In this document: positions 6,877-11,663 of the stretch, piece by piece
Layout of the letters: every line of letters begins with the position of its first letter
Numbering within the stretch: position 1 is the stretch's first letter
From: Rhodobacterales bacterium UBA3080
Lineage (GTDB): Bacteria; Pseudomonadota; Alphaproteobacteria; Rhodobacterales; Rhodobacteraceae
Direction of reading: 5' to 3'
Assembly: GCA_002366645.1 (NCBI GenBank)
Contig: DFBM01000044.1
Location: 1-11,663, forward strand
DNA length: 11,663 nt
Program-made: the position numbers and the translations under genes
The notes under the pieces: model-generated
Databases searched by the model: none
What the model saw: the letters and a program-made list of their open reading frames with translations, nothing else
What the model was told of the DNA's origin: nothing

Positions 6877-6906
6877 GGCGAAATATATAAATTGACCAAT
6901 TTCGCC
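6877..6906. promoter_or_regulatory. Perfect inverted repeat, probable LysR operator between divergent units
   Basis: GGCGAAAT (6877-6884) and ATTTCGCC (6899-6906) are exact reverse complements separated by 14 bases. A second, smaller palindrome AATTG-AC-CAATT (6890-6901) overlaps the right half. The site lies 21 bases upstream of the LysR start codon and covers candidate promoter elements on both strands: TTGACC for the LysR gene, and TATATT (read on the minus strand, 6887-6882) for the membrane-protein unit. Position and symmetry fit an autoregulating LysR protein that also controls the divergent operon. Binding is inferred. Confidence 0.6.
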
Positions 6907-6919
6907 AGTTTGATATGCA
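6892..6919 (+). promoter_or_regulatory. Candidate extended -10 promoter for the LysR gene
   Basis: TTGACC (6892-6897), a 16-base spacer, then TATGCA (6914-6919) directly preceded by TGA (6911-6913), giving a TGn extended -10. The predicted start is near 6926-6927, at or next to the A of the LysR start codon. The -35 is good (5/6) and the -10 hexamer weak (3/6). Confidence 0.4.
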
Positions 6920-6926
6920 GTAATGC

Positions 6927-7817
6927 ATGGATTGGCGATCAGTAAAATTTGACTGGAACAGAGCACGGGCGTTTTTGGTGACGGCCGAGGAAGGCTCGTT
7001 ATCGGCAGCGGCGCGCGCACTTGGCATGGCCCAACCGACGCTTGGCCGGCAGGTTGATGCGCTGGAACAAGAGCTGGACATCGTGCTGTTTGAACGGGTT
7101 GGTCGGGGTCTTAAGTTGACGCCGAGCGGGCTCGAATTGCTGGATCACGTCCGCGCCATGGGGGACGCTGCGAACAAGGTTTCCCTTTCGGCGATGGGGC
7201 AGTCACAATCGATTGACGGGTCGATTTGTATTGCCGCGAGCGAAACCTACGCTTCGTTGGTGCTGCCCCCGATCATCGCGAAATTGCGTCGGTTGGAGCC
7301 CGGGATAACAGTGGAAATCGTTGCCTCCAACTCCCCGAGCGATCTGCGACGGCGCGAAGCCGATATCGCCATCCGTAACTTTCGCCCGACGGAACCCGAC
7401 CTGATAGCAAAGAAAATCCGCGAAGTTCCTGCAAGGCTCTATGCATCGCCGGATTATCTGGACCGGATCGGACGGCCAAAACTCCCCTATGATTTGCGTA
7501 ATGCCGAATTTATCAACCTCGACAGTACTGGTGGCTTGATGAACGGTCTGAATATGATGGGGCTAAGCCTGACAAAGGCGAATTTTCCAGTGTTGACCGA
7601 AAACTACACCGTCATGTGGGAGCTGGTTAAACAGGGCGTCGCTATCGGTATCCTAGACGGAAACATCGGTGATGCCGAGCCTTTGGTGGAACGGGTGTTA
7701 CCGGATTTGGAGCCCTTGATGTTCCCGATCTGGCTGGTTGCCCACCGCGAGTTGAACACCAGTCGACGTATAAGAATGGTTTTTGATCTATTGGCTTCCG
7801 AGTTATCAAAAAAATAG
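6927..7817 (+). CDS. LysR-family transcriptional regulator
   Basis: This 296-residue DNA-binding regulator has a winged helix-turn-helix at residues 11-65: ARAFLVTAEEGSLSAAARAL, then QPTLGRQVDALEQEL and FERVGRGLKLTPSG. An effector-binding domain follows from about residue 93 (IAASETYASLVLPPIIAKL). Length is normal for the family. In the recognition helix the common 'AVSRQI' pattern reads TLGRQV. The frame upstream is closed by TAA at 6921-6923, so ATG 6927 is the earliest start. No Shine-Dalgarno sequence precedes it, which may mean weak translation or a leaderless transcript. The gene diverges from the membrane-protein/dehydrogenase unit with 159 bases between start codons, the classical layout for a LysR protein that controls its divergent neighbour and itself. 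The effector cannot be predicted. The gene converges on the cox operon, and a terminator separates them. Confidence 0.92.
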   Translation: MDWRSVKFDWNRARAFLVTAEEGSLSAAARALGMAQPTLGRQVDALEQELDIVLFERVGRGLKLTPSGLELLDHVRAMGDAANKVSLSAMGQSQSIDGSICIAASETYASLVLPPIIAKLRRLEPGITVEIVASNSPSDLRRREADIAIRNFRPTEPDLIAKKIREVPARLYASPDYLDRIGRPKLPYDLRNAEFINLDSTGGLMNGLNMMGLSLTKANFPVLTENYTVMWELVKQGVAIGILDGNIGDAEPLVERVLPDLEPLMFPIWLVAHRELNTSRRIRMVFDLLASELSKK

Positions 7818-7832
7818 CGCAGCCCACCAGTT

Positions 7833-7859
7833 AAAAAAGCCCCGCACAACGGCGAGGCT
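7833..7859 (-). terminator. Intrinsic terminator of the coxS-coxL-coxM operon
   Basis: Read on the minus strand, AGCCTCGC (7859-7852) pairs with GCGGGGCT (7845-7838) over 8 bp with one G-U wobble and a 6-base loop, and runs directly into TTTTTT (7838-7833). It lies 23 bases past the coxM stop codon. In plus-strand RNA the wobble becomes a C-A mismatch and the trailing U-run is poor, so the orientation clearly favours the cox operon. It may work weakly for the LysR gene too. Confidence 0.85.
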
Positions 7860-7882
7860 CTTCTCTGTTTTCAGCGTTTCGA

Positions 7883-8662
7883 CTAACAGTCGGAAACAGA
7901 ACGCGCGGTTAGAACTTTCACCAGATGCGCCCGGTATTCGGGCGTCCCGTGCAGGTCACCGATCAAGTTTTCGGAACTAACCGATAGACCGTCGAGAGCA
8001 TCTGCACTGAAGTTGGCGTTCAACGCATCCTCGGCTGCGGTCCAACGATGCACGCCCTCCTCCGACGCTCCTGTTACCGCGACGCGAACGCCGCCGGCAG
8101 TCTTGGCCACGAACACGCCCACCAGCGCAAAGCGCGAGGCGGGTTGCTCGAACTTTTTGTAGCACGCTGCGTCTGGCACAGGGAAATCGACCGAGGTGAT
8201 GATCTCGCCTTCATCGAGGGCTGTCTCGAATATGCCCTGAAAGAAATCATCTGCCGCGATTGACCGCGCATTGGTGTTAATCGTTGCCCCGGACGCAAGT
8301 GCCGCCGCAGGGTAGTCCGATGACGGATCGTTATTGGCAAGGCTTCCACCTATGGTGCCACGATTGCGAACCGCAGGATCACCGATGTTTCCGGCCAGAG
8401 CCGAAAGCGCCGGATAATGACTATCCGCGGCAACATCGGCATGGATAGTTGCCCCGCCAATATGTAGCGATCCGCCCGACGCGCTAACGCCCTGCATCTC
8501 GGAGATACCGCTCAACGACACCAGTTTAGATGGCGCCGCCAGACGTTGTTTGATGGTGGGAATCAAAGTTTGCCCCCCGCCCAACGCCAGTGCATCTTCG
8601 CTCGCCAAGGCAGTGACTGCATCAGCCACTGTGGAAGGTTTTTCAAAATCGAAGTTATACAT
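7883..8662 (-). CDS. coxM: FAD-binding medium subunit of a xanthine-dehydrogenase/CO-dehydrogenase-type hydroxylase (CoxM family)
   Basis: This 259-residue flavoprotein subunit should pass electrons from the iron-sulfur subunit to FAD and on to an acceptor. It begins MYNFDFEKPSTVADAV. The FAD-binding motifs are LGGGQTLIPTIKQRL (27-41) and the TIGGS stretch within GDPAVRNRGTIGGSLANNDP (94-113), followed by the C-terminal CO-dehydrogenase flavoprotein domain. The frame extends to an ATG at 8812, inside coxL, but AAGGAGGA (8670-8677), 7 bases before 8662, settles the start. Only 13 bases separate it from the coxL stop, and the ribosome binding site overlaps that stop codon. It is the last gene of the operon and is followed by an intrinsic terminator. 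Length is slightly shorter than many family members. The family is secure; the substrate of the complex is not known. Confidence 0.93.
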   Translation of the reverse strand: MYNFDFEKPSTVADAVTALASEDALALGGGQTLIPTIKQRLAAPSKLVSLSGISEMQGVSASGGSLHIGGATIHADVAADSHYPALSALAGNIGDPAVRNRGTIGGSLANNDPSSDYPAAALASGATINTNARSIAADDFFQGIFETALDEGEIITSVDFPVPDAACYKKFEQPASRFALVGVFVAKTAGGVRVAVTGASEEGVHRWTAAEDALNANFSADALDGLSVSSENLIGDLHGTPEYRAHLVKVLTARSVSDC

Positions 8663-8669
8663 CTGTTGA

Positions 8670-8677
8670 TCCTCCTT
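8670..8677 (-). promoter_or_regulatory. Ribosome binding site deciding the coxM start
   Basis: AAGGAGGA, a near-perfect Shine-Dalgarno sequence, overlaps the coxL stop codon (8676-8678) and lies 7 bases before ATG 8662. It rules out the longer frame from 8812. Confidence 0.8.
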
Positions 8678-11045
8678 ACTTCGCAGCTTGAATTGCAGCC
8701 CAGACCCGAGCGGGGCTGGCCGGCATATCGATATGGGTAACACCAAGGTCCGATAAAGCATCAACCACGGCATTGATAACGGCAGGAGGCGAACCAATCG
8801 CGCCGGCCTCACCGCAACCTTTCACCCCAAGCGGGTTGTGCGTACACGGTGTGACGCATGAATGATCGACCGTATAGTTTGGCAGATCGTCCGCACGCGG
8901 CATCGCGTAGTCCATATAGGAACCACTTAACAGTTGGCCTTCGCTGTCGTAGACACAGTTCTCGAGCAAAGCCTGCCCGATACCTTGTGCAACACCGCCG
9001 TGCACCTGACCTTCCACAATCATCGGATTGATGACATTGCCGAAATCGTCAGCCGCAGCGAAAGACATCACATCAACTTTGCCGGTGTCTTCGTCAACCT
9101 CAACCTCGCAGCAATACGCCCCCGAAGGATACGTAAAGTTTGCCGGATCGTAGAATGCGGTTTCTTCGAGCCCTGGTTCGATTTCTTCCAGCGGATAGTT
9201 GTGTGGAATATAGGCCGCCAGTGTTACATCCCCCCAAGCGATGGATTTATCTGTGCCAGCAACGGAGAACTGTCCGTCCGAGAACTCGATATCCCCTTCT
9301 CCCGCCTCAAGAAGATGGGCTGCGATTTTCTTGGCTTTTGCGACAACTTTATCCGTGGCTTTCACCACTGCTGATCCACAAACGGCCAAGGAGCGGGAGC
9401 CATACGTCCCCATCCCGAACGGGATTTTCGATGTATCGCCATGAACGATGTCCACGTTTTCCTCGGGAATGCCGAGCATATCAGCCACAACTTGCGCGAA
9501 CGAAGTCTCGTGACCCTGACCGTGGCTATGCGCCCCGACCATGACGGAAATCGTACCCGTCGGACTAACCCGAACGGTTGCTGCGTCATAAAGACCGACG
9601 CGTGAGCCTAACTGACCAACCAGATTGGACGGCGCGATGCCACATGCCTCGATATAATGCGCGATACCTAGACCGCGACGCTTACCCCGCGCCGAACTTT
9701 CGGCTTTGCGGGCTTCAAATCCGGCAATGTCGGCGATTTCGTGCAACTTATCCATCGTCGCATCGTAGTCTCCGGTATCGTAAACCAGCGCAACGGGTGT
9801 GGTATACGGAAACTGGTCCGGCTGGATGAAATTTTTGCGCCGCAATTCGACGGCATCAATACCCAGCTCGCGCGCACATTTGTCAACAACGCGTTCAATA
9901 GAGAACGAAGCCTCTGGTCGCCCAGCGCCGCGATAGGCGTCGACAGGTGCGGTATTGGTGAACACGGTTTTGACGTTCACATAGACATTCGGCACAGTGT
10001 AGTTCCCTGCCATCAATGTACCATGCAAGAACGTCGGTGTTGCCGTAGAGAAGTTCGACAAATACGCACCAACATTAGCGAGCGTATCTGTGCGGATCGC
10101 TATGAACGTTCCATCCAGTTCGGTCGCAAGTTCAATCTTGGTAACGTGGTCACGGCCATGCGCATCCGACACAAATGCCTCGGAACGGGTAGCGGCCCAT
10201 TTAACCGGACGGCCCAGCTTTTTGGCCGCTGCGAGAACTAGCGCTTCCTCGCCATAGTGATAAATTTTCGAACCGAACCCACCGCCGACATCTGGTGCAA
10301 TCACTGTTAGCTTATGCTCGGGAATTCCCATCACAAAAACCGCAATCAGCAGTTTGGTTAGATGCGGGTTCTGCGAAGTAGTCGTCAGCTTATAGTCGCC
10401 CGTCCCCGGATCATAATCGCCAATAGACGCGCGCGCCTCCATTGCATTAGGCACGAGCCGGTTGTTGATCAACTCCAGTGTGGTTACGTGCGGCGCATTC
10501 TTGATCGCCTGATCCACGGTTTCGCGATTATCTTCGATCCACCCCCAATCAAAGCAAAGGTTGTCATCGATTTCGTCGTGCACGCGGTTGTCGCTGTTGG
10601 CCAACGCGTCCGCCATATCGATAATCGCGGGCAGTTCTTCAATATCCGCGTCGATAACTTCGGCCGCATCCACAGCCTGTTCGTAAGTTTCAGCGATAAC
10701 CGCGGCATACGCATCGCCAACATGCCGTACTTTACCGTGCGCCAAAACCGGACGTTTCGGCTCTTTCATCGGTGTGCCGTCACGATTGTTAATCAACCAA
10801 CCCGCAGGATTTCCGCCAACTTCGGTGAAATCATCACCGGTAAAAATCGCCAAAACGCCAGGCATGCCTTCGGCCTCGGACGTATCGATCGAATTGATTT
10901 TTCCGTGCGCAACATCCGAGCGCACAAAATACGCGTAGGTTTGGTTATGCGAGTTAATATCGTCCGTATACTGACCTCTTCCTGTCAAGTACCGGACGTC
11001 TTCGCGCCGCTTAGAGCTGGCGCCAATACCGCTATCCTTGGGCAT
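8676..11045 (-). CDS. coxL: Molybdenum-binding large subunit, form II (CoxL-like) aerobic CO-dehydrogenase/xanthine-dehydrogenase family
   Basis: This 789-residue catalytic subunit binds the molybdopterin cytosine dinucleotide cofactor and hydroxylates a substrate. The N-terminal aldehyde oxidase/xanthine dehydrogenase a/b hammerhead domain (about 20-130) contains VRYLTGRGQYTDDI. The Mo-binding domain has GGGFGSK (254-260), GQGHETSFAQVV and the C-terminal GCGEAGAIGSPPAV with the conserved catalytic-type glutamate E746. The active-site loop reads AYRGAGR (370-376). Proven CO dehydrogenases (form I) carry AYxCSFR, whose cysteine holds the copper-sulfur-molybdenum centre. That cysteine is absent, so this is a form II enzyme and CO is not an assured substrate. 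The S-L-M gene order is also the form II order. The start follows AGGAGGAA (11051-11058). Maturation genes (coxD, E, F and cofactor transferase) are not in the window; they may lie beyond the right edge. Confidence 0.94.
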   Translation of the reverse strand: MPKDSGIGASSKRREDVRYLTGRGQYTDDINSHNQTYAYFVRSDVAHGKINSIDTSEAEGMPGVLAIFTGDDFTEVGGNPAGWLINNRDGTPMKEPKRPVLAHGKVRHVGDAYAAVIAETYEQAVDAAEVIDADIEELPAIIDMADALANSDNRVHDEIDDNLCFDWGWIEDNRETVDQAIKNAPHVTTLELINNRLVPNAMEARASIGDYDPGTGDYKLTTTSQNPHLTKLLIAVFVMGIPEHKLTVIAPDVGGGFGSKIYHYGEEALVLAAAKKLGRPVKWAATRSEAFVSDAHGRDHVTKIELATELDGTFIAIRTDTLANVGAYLSNFSTATPTFLHGTLMAGNYTVPNVYVNVKTVFTNTAPVDAYRGAGRPEASFSIERVVDKCARELGIDAVELRRKNFIQPDQFPYTTPVALVYDTGDYDATMDKLHEIADIAGFEARKAESSARGKRRGLGIAHYIEACGIAPSNLVGQLGSRVGLYDAATVRVSPTGTISVMVGAHSHGQGHETSFAQVVADMLGIPEENVDIVHGDTSKIPFGMGTYGSRSLAVCGSAVVKATDKVVAKAKKIAAHLLEAGEGDIEFSDGQFSVAGTDKSIAWGDVTLAAYIPHNYPLEEIEPGLEETAFYDPANFTYPSGAYCCEVEVDEDTGKVDVMSFAAADDFGNVINPMIVEGQVHGGVAQGIGQALLENCVYDSEGQLLSGSYMDYAMPRADDLPNYTVDHSCVTPCTHNPLGVKGCGEAGAIGSPPAVINAVVDALSDLGVTHIDMPASPARVWAAIQAAK

Positions 11046-11081
11046 TATTATTCCTCCTGTTTATCCAGTTTCAAGCGCGTC

Positions 11082-11549
11082 CTAGCCCAGTTGGGCGGCG
11101 GCAGCCTGAATGGATTTGATGATGTTGTGATAACCTGTGCAGCGGCAAATATTGCCGGACAAATGCTTGCGAATCTCGACTTCGGACGGGTTGGCGTTAT
11201 GTTCCAGCAGATCAGCTGCTGCCATCACCATACCCGGTGTGCAGAAACCGCATTGCAGGCCATGATGCTCCTGAAACGCCGCCTGAATAATGCCGAGCGA
11301 GCCGTCGTCGTTCGCCATACCTTCAATCGTACGCACGTCCGCGCCGTCGGCCTCGACAGCCAACATTGTGCATCCCTTGATCGCATTGCCGTTCACATGA
11401 ACCGTGCAAGACCCGCATTGGCTGGTGTCGCAGCCGATGTGGGTGCCGGTCAATTTCAGGTCATCTCGCAAAAACTGCGATAGCAGCGTGCGCCCTTCGA
11501 CCTCTCCCGAGACGGTTTTGCCGTTCACGGTCATTGTAATAGATGACAT
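11082..11549 (-). CDS. coxS: [2Fe-2S] small subunit of the CO-dehydrogenase/xanthine-dehydrogenase-type hydroxylase (CoxS family)
   Basis: This 155-residue protein carries two [2Fe-2S] clusters that move electrons from the molybdenum site in CoxL to FAD in CoxM. The plant-ferredoxin-type N-terminal domain holds C40, C45, C48 and C60 (GCDTSQCGSC then GC). The helical C-terminal domain holds C100, C103, C135 and C137 (QCGFCTPG and NICRCTGY). All eight ligands are present and the length is normal. The start follows GGAGGAA (11554-11560). It is 36 bases upstream of coxL and 24 bases downstream of the partial gene at the right edge, so it is not the first gene of the operon, and no promoter is evident in the short gap. 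Assignment is very secure. Confidence 0.95.
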   Translation of the reverse strand: MSSITMTVNGKTVSGEVEGRTLLSQFLRDDLKLTGTHIGCDTSQCGSCTVHVNGNAIKGCTMLAVEADGADVRTIEGMANDDGSLGIIQAAFQEHHGLQCGFCTPGMVMAAADLLEHNANPSEVEIRKHLSGNICRCTGYHNIIKSIQAAAAQLG

Positions 11550-11573
11550 CTACTTCCTCCCTTTAGTGACTTA

Positions 11574-11663
11574 TTATCCTGTTAGTTTTTTTATCCAGTC
11601 CAGCAATTTACCGAACCATCCCTTTTCGGGTTTTTCTTCTTCAACTTCTTCCACCACCACCTC
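11574..11663 (-). CDS. C-terminal tail of a gene directly upstream of coxS (partial)
   Basis: Read on the minus strand, the frame is open from the window edge for 29 codons and ends in two consecutive TAA codons (11574-11576, 11571-11573). It encodes an acidic stretch (EVVVEEVEEEKPEK) followed by GWFGKLLDWIKKLTG. The last part has a hydrophobic face (W, F, L, L, W, I, L) alternating with lysines, as in an amphipathic membrane-binding helix or anchor. The tandem stop, the 24-base gap and the good coxS ribosome binding site support a real co-transcribed gene. A CoxG-like (SRPBCC) protein is one possibility, since such genes often accompany cox operons and can be membrane-tethered at the C-terminus, but no diagnostic domain is in the window. 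Confidence 0.6.
   Translation of the reverse strand, partial: EVVVEEVEEEKPEKGWFGKLLDWIKKLTG

Noticed and set aside
6768..6899. 44-codon N-terminal extension of the first DUF4386 gene
   Set aside because: It overlaps the inverted repeat and the candidate promoters and has no family resemblance; ATG 6767 has a clear ribosome binding site.
8663..8812. 50-codon N-terminal extension of coxM into coxL
   Set aside because: The extension is antiparallel to nothing but overlaps the coxL 3' end in another frame, while AAGGAGGA places the start at 8662, where the canonical CoxM N-terminus begins.
8676..11045. True (form I) CO dehydrogenase
   Set aside because: The active-site loop is AYRGAGR, not AYxCSFR, and the gene order is S-L-M, not M-S-L.
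10362..11483. Long plus-strand open frame (373 codons) opposite coxL and coxS
   Set aside because: It lies wholly antisense to two strongly conserved proteins with all family motifs, its translation shows no recognisable domain, and no ribosome binding site stands out. It is best explained by codon bias of the coding strand.
1..11663. Mobile elements, CRISPR arrays, tRNA or rRNA genes
   Set aside because: No transposase, integrase, repeat-spacer array, terminal inverted repeats or cloverleaf-like sequences were seen on either strand.

Overview
The window looks like chromosomal DNA from an alphaproteobacterium, most likely a marine Rhodobacterales (Roseobacter-type) organism. This rests on recalled protein families, not on a search. 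The signs are a Tat-exported CpdB, an aminotransferase overlapping a sulfotransferase-like gene, a coxS-coxL-coxM molybdenum hydroxylase operon of the form II type, and moderate GC content. I see no tRNA, rRNA, CRISPR array, insertion sequence, phage gene or plasmid gene. No gene-free stretch exceeds about 240 bases.

Layout. (1) Bases 1-429 (+): the C-terminal end of an unrecognised proline-rich protein that starts outside the window. (2) 430-669: an intergenic region with a candidate promoter, a CTTGAT direct repeat and a GC-rich hairpin, leading into cpdB (670-2634, +), a Tat-exported 2',3'-cyclic-nucleotide phosphodiesterase/3'-nucleotidase. A strong hairpin follows cpdB. (3) 2754-4384 (+): a two-gene unit with a 1-base overlap, encoding a fold-type IV PLP aminotransferase and a sulfotransferase-like P-loop protein. 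(4) 4381-6767 (-): a three-gene unit of two tandem DUF4386-type membrane proteins and a zinc-free quinone-oxidoreductase-type dehydrogenase, with an ATGA overlap between the last two. It converges on the sulfotransferase gene with a 4-base overlap. (5) 6927-7817 (+): a LysR regulator divergent from unit 4. A perfect 8+8 inverted repeat lies between them, over both candidate promoters. (6) 7833-7859: an intrinsic terminator whose polarity fits the minus strand. (7) 7883-11663 (-): coxS, coxL and coxM homologues in the order S-L-M, preceded by the tail of another gene that ends in an acidic linker and an amphipathic helix.

How the genes work together. CpdB scavenges phosphate and nucleosides in the periplasm. 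CoxS, CoxL and CoxM form an iron-sulfur/molybdenum/FAD hydroxylase, but the CoxL active-site loop is AYRGAGR, so CO oxidation should not be assumed and the substrate is unknown. The LysR protein probably controls the membrane-protein/dehydrogenase unit. The aminotransferase/sulfotransferase pair is the best candidate for undescribed chemistry: the two are translationally coupled, and the aminotransferase has Thr where the family normally has the Glu that contacts the PLP ring nitrogen. Nothing in the window clearly amounts to a wholly new system.
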